Source: CAZQRW01 sp964596115 (GTDB lineage Bacteria > Hydrothermota > UBA3072 > B12-G15). Taken from it: a stretch of DNA of 30,973 nucleotides. This document shows, in pieces, positions 8,397 to 16,791 of this stretch. The translations under genes were made by a program, and so were the position numbers. Location of the stretch: positions 1-30,973 of the forward strand of contig CAZQRW010000024.1 of the NCBI GenBank assembly GCA_964596115.1, in the 5' to 3' direction. The notes under the pieces are model-generated. The model searched no databases, was not told the origin of the DNA, and was given only the letters and a program-made list of their open reading frames with translations. Every line of letters starts with the position of its first letter. The first letter of the stretch is position 1.

Positions 8397-9692
8397 TCAT
8401 TTGGGGATAATTTCTGCACCTACATCACCATCATAAAATGTAATATCTATTTTGTCCTTCTCCTTAAGTCTCTTACTTGACTTAATTATCTGGCTTTCTT
8501 TTTTTACTATTGTATATCCTCTTCTTAATGTATTATTAGGAGAAAGATCATTCAATTGAAATGCAAGAGATGAAATCACTCTACCCTTTTTATTTAATAA
8601 ATCGACTACAAATCTTTTAATATATCTTTCCTTTTCTATAAGATTTTCTTTTAGATATCGTATAGGTGGTTCTGGCAATTTTGTCCTTTCTAACACTGTC
8701 TTAAAATGTCTTATCCTCTTCATTAATTCTTTTGTGCCTTTCTCTTCCAGGTAGTCCAATGTAGCCCTTTTCTTTTCAATTGGCAATAAAGGATTTCTCA
8801 AAATATAGGACCTCTCAATAAAACTAACCCTACTATTAGCCTCTTTTATCTTGTTTCCAACTGTGTTTACAATAATCATCTCAATAGACTCAATTTTCTT
8901 GAACATTTCACTTCTCAAATTTACAATAATTTCTGCAGCAGCAGTAGGGGTAGCTGCTCTTACATCTGACACAAAATCACTTATGGTAAAATCAATCTCA
9001 TGCCCTACAGCAGATATAATTGGTATTTTTGAATTGTATATTGCTCGGGCAACAATCTCCTCATTAAAGGACCATATATCCTCAAGAGAACCTCCACCTC
9101 TTCCAACGATAATAACATCAACATTATCAAATTCATTGAATTCACGGATTGCTTCAACAATATCCTGTGCAGCATCTTTGCCCTGCACAAGGGTAGGCCT
9201 TATTAAAATTTCGACGCCTGGAGCTCTTTTTTTAATTACACTTATTATATCTCTTACAGCGGCTCCTTCCAAAGATGTAACCACTCCTATCCTTTGAGGG
9301 AATTCAGGCAAAGATAATTTATGTTCATCATCAAACAAGCCTTCTTCTTGTAGTTTTTTCTTTAGCATTTCAAATTTTAAAGTTAGTTCACCCATACCCG
9401 ATGGGAAAACATTCTCCACTATTATTTGGATTCTACCTCCACCCGCCCAATAATCGAAATTACCGTATATAACATATTTTTTACCATCCTCCAGTTTAAA
9501 GAGTATTCGTTCCCTTCTGGAACGAAAGATAACACACGGAATTTGAGAATTGGAATCTTTTATAGTGAAATAGATATGTTGAGAAGAATGGTACTTCAGA
9601 TTGGATATCTCACCCTCAACAAGAAATTGACCTATCTTTTTTATATTTTTATTAAGTATATTAACAAGTTCACTTACTGTGTATGTTTTCAT
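8397..9692 (-). CDS. xseA: Exodeoxyribonuclease VII large subunit
   Basis: Large, catalytic subunit of exonuclease VII, which degrades single-stranded DNA into oligonucleotides in repair. Seen: 431 residues with an N-terminal OB fold (about 1-100, starting 'TVSELVNILN'), a catalytic core containing 'RIGVVTS', 'IIVGRGGGSLEDIWSFNEE' and 'SAVGHEIDFT', and a long helical region ending in 'LRRGYTIV'. Length is normal. The ATG overlaps the folD stop by 4 nt (ATGA). It is the last gene of the leftward cluster and converges on the adenylate cyclase gene with only 49 bp between, where no hairpin terminator is visible. The small subunit gene xseB, often adjacent, is not in the window. Confidence 0.95.
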   Translation of the reverse strand: MKTYTVSELVNILNKNIKKIGQFLVEGEISNLKYHSSQHIYFTIKDSNSQIPCVIFRSRRERILFKLEDGKKYVIYGNFDYWAGGGRIQIIVENVFPSGMGELTLKFEMLKKKLQEEGLFDDEHKLSLPEFPQRIGVVTSLEGAAVRDIISVIKKRAPGVEILIRPTLVQGKDAAQDIVEAIREFNEFDNVDVIIVGRGGGSLEDIWSFNEEIVARAIYNSKIPIISAVGHEIDFTISDFVSDVRAATPTAAAEIIVNLRSEMFKKIESIEMIIVNTVGNKIKEANSRVSFIERSYILRNPLLPIEKKRATLDYLEEKGTKELMKRIRHFKTVLERTKLPEPPIRYLKENLIEKERYIKRFVVDLLNKKGRVISSLAFQLNDLSPNNTLRRGYTIVKKESQIIKSSKRLKEKDKIDITFYDGDVGAEIIPK

Positions 9693-10489
9693 AGATAGGA
9701 AAGATTCTTCATCAATAAAGCCGAGGTTATACTGCCCACACCCCCTGGTACAGGTGTTATACCTTTAACATAGGAGGATACATCCTCAAAATTTACATCT
9801 CCTTTTATTCCTTCCGGAGTTAGGTTTATCCCCACATCTATTACAAAGGATCCCCTTTTTACAAAGCCAGAATCAATAAAATTTGGTTTACCAATAGAAA
9901 CAACAAGTATATCTGCTTTTTTTGAGATCCCCTTCAAATTTTTTGTTTTTGAATGGCAAACTGTCACGGTTGCATTGCCAGTTTGAGTTTTTAACAAAAA
10001 TAGGTTGGCTATCGGTTTACCAACTACTTCACTCCTACCAATGATCACGACAAATTCGCCATCTGTCTGGATATTATAGAATTTTATTATCTCCATTACG
10101 GCACCCGGAGTGGGTGGTATAACCCTCGGTTTACCTAACATAATTTGTCCAAGATTTTCGGGATGAATTCCTTCAACATCCTTCTCTGGCCCTATTATTT
10201 TAATCATTTTTTCTATCGAAATGCCCTTTGGGAAGGGTTTAAGTAATAAAACCCCATCCATATACCTGTTAAACTCCTCAAGCTGAGTATATATTTTTTG
10301 AGTAGAGTAAGAAGTATATATCTCTACCTTTACACCTAATAGTGATGCATTTTTATTTATTCCCCTTAAATAGCTTTCAGAGCTTGGATCCTTACCAAAA
10401 CGAAAAATCCCCAATCTTTTTCCGCTTAATTTTCCTGCTAAGTTTCCCCTTATTGCATCCGCTACTGGCTTACCCTTCAGAATCTTCAC
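9689..10489 (-). CDS. folD: FolD-like methylene-THF dehydrogenase with altered folate site
   Basis: FolD normally oxidises 5,10-methylene-THF and hydrolyses methenyl-THF to 10-formyl-THF. Seen: 266 residues, about 20 shorter than E. coli FolD. The nucleotide-binding half looks normal ('GRSEVVGKP', 'ADILVVSIGKP', 'PVPGGVGSIT'). The folate half does not. Aligned without gaps to E. coli residues Tyr50/Lys54/Gln98/Asp121, this protein has Tyr40, Ile44, Leu83 and Glu106, and the 'PCTP' loop reads PPTPGA. Ile44 is encoded by ATA (complement of 10358-10360). Loss of the catalytic Lys predicts loss of cyclohydrolase activity. The GTG start lies within the end of the ymdB-like gene (20-nt overlap). 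Family membership is sure; bifunctional activity is doubtful. Confidence 0.85.
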   Translation of the reverse strand: MKILKGKPVADAIRGNLAGKLSGKRLGIFRFGKDPSSESYLRGINKNASLLGVKVEIYTSYSTQKIYTQLEEFNRYMDGVLLLKPFPKGISIEKMIKIIGPEKDVEGIHPENLGQIMLGKPRVIPPTPGAVMEIIKFYNIQTDGEFVVIIGRSEVVGKPIANLFLLKTQTGNATVTVCHSKTKNLKGISKKADILVVSIGKPNFIDSGFVKRGSFVIDVGINLTPEGIKGDVNFEDVSSYVKGITPVPGGVGSITSALLMKNLSYL

Positions 10490-11276
10490 TTATCTCTAAC
10501 CTCTTTATAAATTTCCCTTTTCCGCTCTTTTTATCAATCCCAAGCAAAACCGCATTTATACGCACATCTTCCTTTGCTAAGGCTAAACGTTCTTGATTCT
10601 GTCCTTTCATCTTATTCACCACTGAATTAATCGTCATTCCAATAACGGACTTAAAAGGCCCTGTCATACCCACATCTGTAATATATAGTGTTTTTTTAGG
10701 TAATATCTTCTCATCTGCTGTTTGCACATGTGTATGGGTCCCAACAACTGCACTAACTTCACCATCGAGTACCCACCCCATCGCAATCTTTTCTGCAGTA
10801 GCCTCTGCATGGAAATCTACAATTATTATGGGTGTTTCCCTTTTTATTTGCGTAATAATTTTACTTACAACATTGTATGGATTTTCTTTTTTGGGTTCTT
10901 CAGGCATAAATATCTTTCCTTCGGCATTCACTACTCCTATCTTTACACTGTTCTTTTTGACAATTGTATAGCCTTTTCCAGGAACACCAATATAATTTGC
11001 TGGTCTAAGCACGTTATCAAGCTGAAGTACACTGTCTATCTCCTCTTTTCTATCAATTATGTGATTCCCAGAGGTGATAACATCAACTCCGTATCTGAAG
11101 ATTTTTTTCGCAGATTTAACTGTAAGTCCAAATCCTCCAGCTGCATTCTCACCATTTGCAATTACAAAATCTATCGAAAGTTTTTCTTTTAACTGCTTTA
11201 ATCTCTCAGATAAAATTCTTCGCCCAGGCTTTCCCACAATGTCGCCTATGAATAAAATAATGAATTCACTTTGCAA
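10470..11276 (-). CDS. ymdB: YmdB-family metallophosphoesterase
   Basis: A 268-residue member of the YmdB/TIGR00282 phosphoesterase family. Family knowledge: B. subtilis YmdB hydrolyses 2',3'-cyclic nucleotides and affects biofilm and motility switching. Seen: metal-ligand motifs 'FIGDIVGKPGR', 'ANGENAAGG', 'SGNHIID', 'DFHAEATAEK' and 'GTHTHVQTADE' in the family order, with full length. The start appears to be TTG at 11276, inside the end of rny (11-nt overlap); no in-frame ATG or GTG lies near it. It sits directly after rny, the same order as in Bacillus, which supports a shared role in RNA turnover or signalling. It overlaps the following folD gene by 20 nt. Confidence 0.9.
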   Translation of the reverse strand: MQSEFIILFIGDIVGKPGRRILSERLKQLKEKLSIDFVIANGENAAGGFGLTVKSAKKIFRYGVDVITSGNHIIDRKEEIDSVLQLDNVLRPANYIGVPGKGYTIVKKNSVKIGVVNAEGKIFMPEEPKKENPYNVVSKIITQIKRETPIIIVDFHAEATAEKIAMGWVLDGEVSAVVGTHTHVQTADEKILPKKTLYITDVGMTGPFKSVIGMTINSVVNKMKGQNQERLALAKEDVRINAVLLGIDKKSGKGKFIKRLEISEDSEG

Positions 11277-12813
11277 ATTCTACAGCCCTTGTCTCTCTTA
11301 TCACAGTAACCTTTATTTGGCCTGGATATTTTACTTCTTGCTCTATTTTCTTTGCTATATCTTTTGCAAGTTCGTCTGTCTCCTCATCAGTTATTTTGTG
11401 AGGCTCTACTATTACTCTTATCTCTCTTCCGGCCTGCATGGCATATACTTTTTCAACTACCTCACTCTCATTTGCAAGTTCTTCAAGTTTTTCCAATCTT
11501 TTGATATAAGCCTCGAGTGTCTCTCTCCTTGCACCTGGTCTCGAACCTGAAATAGCGTCTGCAGCCTGGACGAGAACTGCATATGGAGATATTGGCTCAA
11601 CATCTTCATGATGTGCCTCAATTGCATTTACGACAATGCGGTCCTCTCCATATTTTCTTGCAAGTTCAGCACCAATAGAAGCATGTGTTCCGTCAAATTC
11701 CTGAGAAACAGCTTTACCTATATCATGGAGTAAACCAGCTCTTTTTGCAATTATTGTGTCAAGACCAAGCTCCCCTGCCATAATACCAGCCAGATAGGCT
11801 ACCTCTTTAGAATGTTGAAGGACATTCTGACCATAACTTGTTCTGAATCTTAGTTTTCCCAGTATTTTAACAATTTCAGGATGTACCCCTGGGAGTCCTA
11901 ATTCAAGGACAGTTTCTTCTCCAGTCTTCACTATTATTTCATCAAGCTCTTTTTGCGCCTTGGCAACAACCTCTTCTATCCTTGCAGGATGAATTCTTCC
12001 ATCCTGTATTAATTGAACCAGGGCCATCCTTGCCATTTCTCTCCTAACAGGGTCAAAGGAAGATAATGTAACAGCTTCCGGAGTATCATCTATAATAACC
12101 TCTACACCTGTAATATTTTCAAAAGCCCTTATGTTCCTCCCCTCTCTACCGATTATTCTCCCTTTCATATCCTCATTAGGCAAAGGAACAACACTTATGG
12201 TACTCTCGGAAATTTGATCGGTTGAGCAACGCTGGATAGCATAGGCAATAATTTCTTTTGCCTCTTTCTCTGCAGATTCTTTTGCCTTTTGTTTGATTTC
12301 TCTAATAAGCTGTGCAGCTTCGTGATTGGCTTGAACCTTAACACTTTCAAGAAAAACAGCCCTTGCTTCTTCCCTTGTCATGCCCGCAATTTTCTCCAGT
12401 TTTGTTGTCTCTTCTTCAATTAATTTTGTATATCTTTTCTCCTTTGCATCCACTGCTAACTCTCTGTGCTCAATGTTCCTCTCCCTCTTCATTAAATCCT
12501 GTTCTTTCCTTGAAATCACATCGGATCTCCTATCAATCATCTGCTCTTTCTCCATTAATCTTTTCTCTTGATGTTCGAGATCCCTTAATCGATTTTTTCT
12601 TTCTTTATCAATCGCATTGAGGCTTTCTCTTCTCAGTTTCTCTATTTCTCTCTTTGAATTGTCCTTATATTCCTCTGCCTCTCTTTTAGCAGCCTGTAGT
12701 ATCTTCTCTGCATCAATCTTCTCTCTTTTTGCTTTAATATAGGAAAAAAGATATGAAAGAAACCAACCTATAGATATAGAAACTAACCCAACAATTATCA
12801 AAATCCACGTCAT
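11266..12813 (-). CDS. rny: Ribonuclease Y
   Basis: Membrane-anchored endoribonuclease that starts mRNA decay. Seen: 515 residues with an N-terminal membrane helix (about 3-23), a long charged coiled coil (about 25-185), a KH RNA-binding domain (about 205-270, 'GRIIGREGRNIRAFE') and an HD domain. The HD metal pair is His363-Asp364 in 'LLHDIGKA', with 'THASIGAELA' and 'AHHEDVEP' downstream, and the family C-terminus includes 'AMQAGREIRV'. Length matches the usual ~520 residues. A Shine-Dalgarno (GAGGGGTG) precedes the ATG, within a small potential hairpin at 12821-12835. It lies between zapA and the ymdB-like gene in the cluster. Confidence 0.96.
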   Translation of the reverse strand: MTWILIIVGLVSISIGWFLSYLFSYIKAKREKIDAEKILQAAKREAEEYKDNSKREIEKLRRESLNAIDKERKNRLRDLEHQEKRLMEKEQMIDRRSDVISRKEQDLMKRERNIEHRELAVDAKEKRYTKLIEEETTKLEKIAGMTREEARAVFLESVKVQANHEAAQLIREIKQKAKESAEKEAKEIIAYAIQRCSTDQISESTISVVPLPNEDMKGRIIGREGRNIRAFENITGVEVIIDDTPEAVTLSSFDPVRREMARMALVQLIQDGRIHPARIEEVVAKAQKELDEIIVKTGEETVLELGLPGVHPEIVKILGKLRFRTSYGQNVLQHSKEVAYLAGIMAGELGLDTIIAKRAGLLHDIGKAVSQEFDGTHASIGAELARKYGEDRIVVNAIEAHHEDVEPISPYAVLVQAADAISGSRPGARRETLEAYIKRLEKLEELANESEVVEKVYAMQAGREIRVIVEPHKITDEETDELAKDIAKKIEQEVKYPGQIKVTVIRETRAVEFAK

Positions 12814-12850
12814 GTTTCACCCCTCTTTCGAAGGGCAAAGGCAGGGAAAA

Positions 12851-13087
12851 CTAGGACATAATTTTTTCTAATTCTTTGACACGCTTTTTCAATGCATATA
12901 GCTCATCAGCTATGTTCAACGCCGTTAAAATCGCAACAGAAACAGGAGAGATAAACGGATTATTTTCTTTTATCTCTTTCATTCTCCTGTCCACAAAATT
13001 CGCAATCTCGGCTGCTTCATTTATATCCCTATCTGTATCAAGGGAATACTTATTCCCCAGGATTTCAACCGTTAATGTTTTCCCCAC
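12851..13087 (-). CDS. zapA: Cell division protein ZapA
   Basis: FtsZ-ring-associated protein that bundles FtsZ filaments. Seen: 78 residues with the ZapA pattern: an N-terminal beta hairpin ('VEILGNKYSLDTD'), a helix with 'AAEIANFVDRRMKEI', then 'VAILTALNIADELYALKKRV' leading into a short coiled coil. The C-terminal coiled coil is shorter than in E. coli ZapA, as in many non-proteobacterial members. The GTG start lies inside the end of the upstream small coiled-coil gene (23-nt overlap). Only 37 nt separate it from rny. No 6S RNA, which follows zapA in some bacteria, could fit there. Confidence 0.85.
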   Translation of the reverse strand: MGKTLTVEILGNKYSLDTDRDINEAAEIANFVDRRMKEIKENNPFISPVSVAILTALNIADELYALKKRVKELEKIMS

Positions 13088-13268
13088 CGTTGCCCCTCAT
13101 TGTGTTTACCTTTTGTACAATATCACTGACTTTCTTCAATGCCTCTTTATTTATACTTCTCAACCTCTCTACTTCTTCTTGAAGCTTTATGTTATTCTTC
13201 TTCAACTTTTGCAAATACTCAACAAACCTATCAAGTAATTTAAGCGACTCATCTATACTTTTATCCAT
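13065..13268 (-). CDS. Small coiled-coil protein, possible ZapB-like
   Basis: A 67-residue protein, nearly all one predicted coiled coil with heptad-spaced Leu/Ile/Val (residues about 8-55: 'LLDRFVEYLQKLKKNN', 'LQEEVERLRSI') and a polar Gly/Asn-rich tail. The ATG shares one base with the pheT stop (TAATG) and the 3' end overlaps zapA by 23 nt, so it is translated with both. Family knowledge: in several bacterial groups a short coiled-coil gene (ZapB-like or TIGR02449) sits next to zapA. I infer a divisome accessory role from size, fold and position, not from homology. It could also be an unrelated coiled coil. Confidence 0.7.
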   Translation of the reverse strand: MDKSIDESLKLLDRFVEYLQKLKKNNIKLQEEVERLRSINKEALKKVSDIVQKVNTMRGNGGENING

Positions 13269-15232
13269 TATTCCCTCAAAGTAACCTTCACTTCTCTCAA
13301 ATTCTTTAAAATTTTCGTTATCTCTTCTTCCACCTCAGTCGAGGTAAGCGTTCTCCCTTCTGTTGCAAAAAATAACCTATAAGTAATACTTCTCTTTCCC
13401 TCCTGAATTCCCTTACCACTATAGACATCTATGGTCTCTACATTACTAACTAAATGAGAGCTTTTTATAATTATATCAATTACTTTTTTATTTTCAAGTG
13501 CAAAAGGAACAATAAATGACAAATCCCTCTTCACAGGTGGAAATCTTTTCGTAAGTAAATAGGCTTTTTTTCTTTTTGAACCTTTCAAAAAAACATAAAT
13601 AGGGATCTCAAATCCGTATGCATCAGCTTCGATTATATTTTGTTTCAGTAATCCAAAGGCATACCTCTTACCATTGATGGAAAGCTCAAGGCTTCTTTCA
13701 CTATAAAAATTAGGATTACTATTGGGAACAAATGAATATTCAGTAATAGAGAATGCTTGCAGAATATTTTCCACTATACCCTTTATATCATAAAAATCAT
13801 ATTGTCTGCCCCTATTATACCATAATTTTTTTTCACTGCCGACAAGTAAAACAGCAAGAAAAAGCTCTTCATTCTTATTATCAGGGAAAATAGTGCCAAT
13901 TTCAAAGAGTCTTACTCCCTCAAGTTCTCGATTAAGATTCCGCAGGGCAGAATTTAAAAGACCATAAAATAAAGTAGTTCTCATTACATTTAATTCTGGC
14001 CACATTGGATTTTTTAAATAATTCATCTTCAAATTTCTCTTTTCAAAGGATGGATCCATAAAGCTGATATTCCAGACTTCATTCAAACTAAGACCCTTCA
14101 AAAAATTTTTGAAATCCCTCACCCATTTTCTTTCGTCAGTAGCTGGTTTACTATAACTGGTGTTAACCTTCTTGGGAATTCTATCATAACCGTATAACCT
14201 GCCTACTTCTTCAGCAAGATCTTCTACAATTTCGATATCCCTCCTGAAAGATGGAATAATAACCTTTTCATTGTAAACCTTTATACTCAATCTGCCTAAT
14301 AACGCATCTATCTCATCATCTGATAATTCAATGTCAAGTATTCTTCTAACCTCATCCCTGTTTATTGATATCTCTTTAGTAAGTTCTATATTAGGATTTG
14401 TATCTATCACATTCCCCTTAACCTCTCCTCCGGCATATTCCAAAATTAAATTTATAGCATAAGACAGCGCAGTTAAAAGAATACCTCTATCAGCATTTCT
14501 TTCAAATCTATAGGAAGCTTCTGTCCTTATTCCAAGTTTTCGAGATCCTCTCCTGATGAGGCCTGGATTAAAATAAGCAGATTCAATTGCTATCTTTCTG
14601 GTATCTTCTTTTACACCTGAATGTTCACCGCCTATTATTCCTGCAATTGCAATTGGTTCTTTTGAGTTACAGATCAATAAGATATCCTCATCTAATGCAA
14701 CCTCATTGCCATCGAGTGTTAAAATGCTTTCTCCCCGCCTACCCCTACGTACAATTATCCTATCAATGTGTGTCTTATCAAAAATATGAAGGGGATGGCC
14801 CAATTCAAGCATAACATAGTTTGATATGTCAACTATGTTATTAACTGACCTTAAGCCAGCAAATTCAAGTTTTCTCTTGATCCATTCAGGTGACTCTTTA
14901 ATTTCAATGCCATCTATTGATGCAAGGATGTACCTCGCACAATCAGCTGAATCTTCAATATCAACTTCTAATTTCGGTTCACCTTTAAATGAATACTCGC
15001 TTATTCTTTTTTTAAGAGGATTACCAGTGTAAGCAGATATCTCTCTGGCAATTCCTAACACCCCAAGTAAGTCAGGTCTATTGGGTGTTATTTCAAGGTC
15101 ATATACAATGTCATTGTCCTTTTTTTCAACCTTATCAACTCCAATACCAAGAGATCGCAAAACAGAGGGTAGACTATCCCAGGTTAAATCGAAATCAATC
15201 CATTCCTTAAGCCAGTTATAGGTAACTATCAC
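13268..15232 (-). CDS. pheT: Phenylalanyl-tRNA synthetase beta, lacking the B2 domain
   Basis: Beta subunit of the alpha2-beta2 phenylalanyl-tRNA synthetase. Seen: 654 residues against about 800 in typical bacteria. The N-terminal B1 piece ('YNWLKEWIDF' to 'LGIGVDKVEK') runs straight into 'YDLEITPNRPD', so the OB-fold tRNA-binding domain (B2, about 110-120 residues) normally inserted there is missing. B3/B4 ('SVNNIVDISNYVMLELGHP'), B5 ('INRDEVRRIL' to 'YGYDRIP'), the catalytic-like core and the C-terminal FDX-ACB anticodon-binding domain ('FPPVKRDLSF' to 'REVKVTL') are all present. The reading frame is continuous, so this is not a frameshift. The start overlaps pheS by 4 nt (ATGA). Confidence 0.95.
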   Translation of the reverse strand: MIVTYNWLKEWIDFDLTWDSLPSVLRSLGIGVDKVEKKDNDIVYDLEITPNRPDLLGVLGIAREISAYTGNPLKKRISEYSFKGEPKLEVDIEDSADCARYILASIDGIEIKESPEWIKRKLEFAGLRSVNNIVDISNYVMLELGHPLHIFDKTHIDRIIVRRGRRGESILTLDGNEVALDEDILLICNSKEPIAIAGIIGGEHSGVKEDTRKIAIESAYFNPGLIRRGSRKLGIRTEASYRFERNADRGILLTALSYAINLILEYAGGEVKGNVIDTNPNIELTKEISINRDEVRRILDIELSDDEIDALLGRLSIKVYNEKVIIPSFRRDIEIVEDLAEEVGRLYGYDRIPKKVNTSYSKPATDERKWVRDFKNFLKGLSLNEVWNISFMDPSFEKRNLKMNYLKNPMWPELNVMRTTLFYGLLNSALRNLNRELEGVRLFEIGTIFPDNKNEELFLAVLLVGSEKKLWYNRGRQYDFYDIKGIVENILQAFSITEYSFVPNSNPNFYSERSLELSINGKRYAFGLLKQNIIEADAYGFEIPIYVFLKGSKRKKAYLLTKRFPPVKRDLSFIVPFALENKKVIDIIIKSSHLVSNVETIDVYSGKGIQEGKRSITYRLFFATEGRTLTSTEVEEEITKILKNLREVKVTLRE

Positions 15233-16224
15233 CTGTATTCTTCCAGAAATTGAACTTCGTTTTCGTAGAATAACCTTATATCACTTATACCCAGGGTTAG
15301 CATAGCAATTCTTTCAAGACCCATCCCAAATGCATAACCCGAATATCCATCCAATTCCATATTTGTAAGAATTTTCCTATGAACAATGCCTGCCCCAAGG
15401 ATTTCGACCCAACCAGTATATTTACACACACTGCATCCTTTACCACGACAAAAAGGACAGGAAACCTGCATTTCTGTAGAAGGTTCGGTAAAGGGAAAAT
15501 AGGAAGGGACAAATTTCGTTATTGTTTTTTCACCAAAAAACTTCTTTGCGAATAAATCGAGTGTACCAAATAGATCACTCATTCTCACATCCTTATCTAC
15601 ATATAGCCCCTCTACTTGATGAAAAACTGGGGAATGGGAAGCATCATATGCATCTACTCTGTATGTTCTACCGGGGGAAATAATCCTGAAGGGTGGACCT
15701 CCACTTTCCATAACCCTTATTTGTACAGGTGAAGTATGTGTTCTTAACAACCTTCCATCCTCAAGATAAAATGTATCCTGTATATCCCTGGATGGATGAT
15801 CGGGAGGCGTATTAAGGGCATCAAAATTATAATACTCTGTTTCCACTTCATATCCATAGGCGACTGAAAATCCCATCCCAATAAATGTGTCAACAAGTTC
15901 ATTTTCGATACGGGTAAGTGGATGAATTGAACCAGAAAAACTCTTTCTGCCAGGTAATGAAAGGTCAATGGGTTCAAAAGCTCTCCTGCCTATAAACTCA
16001 GTCTTCCTATTTTCTATGGCAGAGATAATGGAATCTTTGGCATCATTCAGGGATTTCCCAATTTCCTTTCTTTTATTTTGAGGTATTTCTCTCAATTGCT
16101 TAAAGAGGAGTGTTAGAATACCTTTTCTCCCAAGATACTTTATCCTAAGAGATTCAAGTTCATCTATATCCTTTGCGCTAAAAATCTCTTCAAGCGCTTT
16201 ATCTCTGACACTTTTAGGCTTCAT
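15229..16224 (-). CDS. pheS: Phenylalanyl-tRNA synthetase alpha subunit
   Basis: Catalytic subunit that activates phenylalanine and charges tRNA-Phe. Seen: 331 residues with an N-terminal helical coiled-coil arm (about 1-85, 'SLRIKYLGRKG'), then class II motifs: 'HPLTRIENELVDTFIGMGF', motif 2 'LRTHTSPVQIRVM', 'RTYRVDAYDASHSPVFHQVEG' and motif 3 'GYAFGMGLERIAML'. A four-Cys knuckle (CPFC, then CSVCKYTGWVEILG), common in bacterial PheS, is present. The ATG lies inside the last codons of rplT (11-nt overlap), and the 3' end overlaps pheT by 4 nt, so alpha and beta are produced together. Confidence 0.97.
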   Translation of the reverse strand: MKPKSVRDKALEEIFSAKDIDELESLRIKYLGRKGILTLLFKQLREIPQNKRKEIGKSLNDAKDSIISAIENRKTEFIGRRAFEPIDLSLPGRKSFSGSIHPLTRIENELVDTFIGMGFSVAYGYEVETEYYNFDALNTPPDHPSRDIQDTFYLEDGRLLRTHTSPVQIRVMESGGPPFRIISPGRTYRVDAYDASHSPVFHQVEGLYVDKDVRMSDLFGTLDLFAKKFFGEKTITKFVPSYFPFTEPSTEMQVSCPFCRGKGCSVCKYTGWVEILGAGIVHRKILTNMELDGYSGYAFGMGLERIAMLTLGISDIRLFYENEVQFLEEYR

Positions 16225-16573
16225 TTACACTCTTAACAATATCTATAATATCCTTAAATACCTCGGGTTCTCTCACTGCTATATCAGCGAGTACCTTTCT
16301 ATCGAGTTTAATATTACTTTTGTCAAGACCATAAATGAATCTACTATAGGAAATCCCATTTAATTTACATGCAGCACTGATTCTTGTAATCCAGAGCCTC
16401 CTGAAATTTCCCTTTTTTTTCTTTCTATCTCTATAAGCATATGAAAGTGCCTTCATAACTGCCTGTCTTGCTATCTTATAAGAGTTTTTTCTCTTCCCAA
16501 AATAGCCTTTCGCTCGATTTATCCACCATTTCCTGCGTTCCCTCGTCTGAGGACTGTTCTTTACTCTTGGCAT
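16214..16573 (-). CDS. rplT: 50S ribosomal protein L20
   Basis: Early-assembly 23S rRNA-binding protein. Seen: 119 residues, normal length, very basic N-terminus, with the family signature 'RAKGYFGKRKNSYKIARQAV' and 'RRLWITRISAACKLNG'. A Shine-Dalgarno (GGAGG) lies about 6 nt before the ATG. It follows rpmI after 13 nt in the conserved infC-rpmI-rplT order. L20 represses this operon in several bacteria by binding an rRNA-like mRNA structure; I cannot identify such a structure here by eye. The 3' end overlaps pheS by 11 nt. Confidence 0.97.
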   Translation of the reverse strand: MPRVKNSPQTRERRKWWINRAKGYFGKRKNSYKIARQAVMKALSYAYRDRKKKKGNFRRLWITRISAACKLNGISYSRFIYGLDKSNIKLDRKVLADIAVREPEVFKDIIDIVKSVNEA

Positions 16574-16586
16574 ATATACCTCCTAT

Positions 16587-16784
16587 CTATTGAAGAAATG
16601 CCTTTACTCTTTTCTCGTCTGCCTTATCAAGTACCGTAGATTTTTTTAATACCCTCTTTCTTTTAGAGGATTTTGCAAACAGTTTATGCCTATGATAAGC
16701 CCTAAATCTCTTTACCTTACCAGATCCTGTTTTCTTAAACCGCTTTTTGATTGTCCCTTTACTATGCAATTTTATCTTTTTCAT
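16587..16784 (-). CDS. rpmI: 50S ribosomal protein L35
   Basis: Small basic large-subunit protein. Seen: 65 residues, starting 'MKKIKLHSKGTIKKRFKKTG' and containing 'KRFRAYHRHKLFAKSSKRKR', the L35 core. I start it at the ATG at 16784 because that gives the family length and has a GGAGG Shine-Dalgarno about 10 nt upstream. The frame stays open for 24 further codons upstream, but those overlap the end of infC and show no L35 similarity. It follows the infC stop by 7 nt. Confidence 0.95.
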   Translation of the reverse strand: MKKIKLHSKGTIKKRFKKTGSGKVKRFRAYHRHKLFAKSSKRKRVLKKSTVLDKADEKRVKAFLQ

Positions 16785-16791
16785 GGATAAA

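Noticed and set aside
8851..9297. Long plus-strand ORF inside xseA, and similar long ORFs inside rny, ymdB and thrS
   Set aside because: Antisense shadows of clear conserved genes, with no ribosome-binding sites and no recognisable protein motifs.
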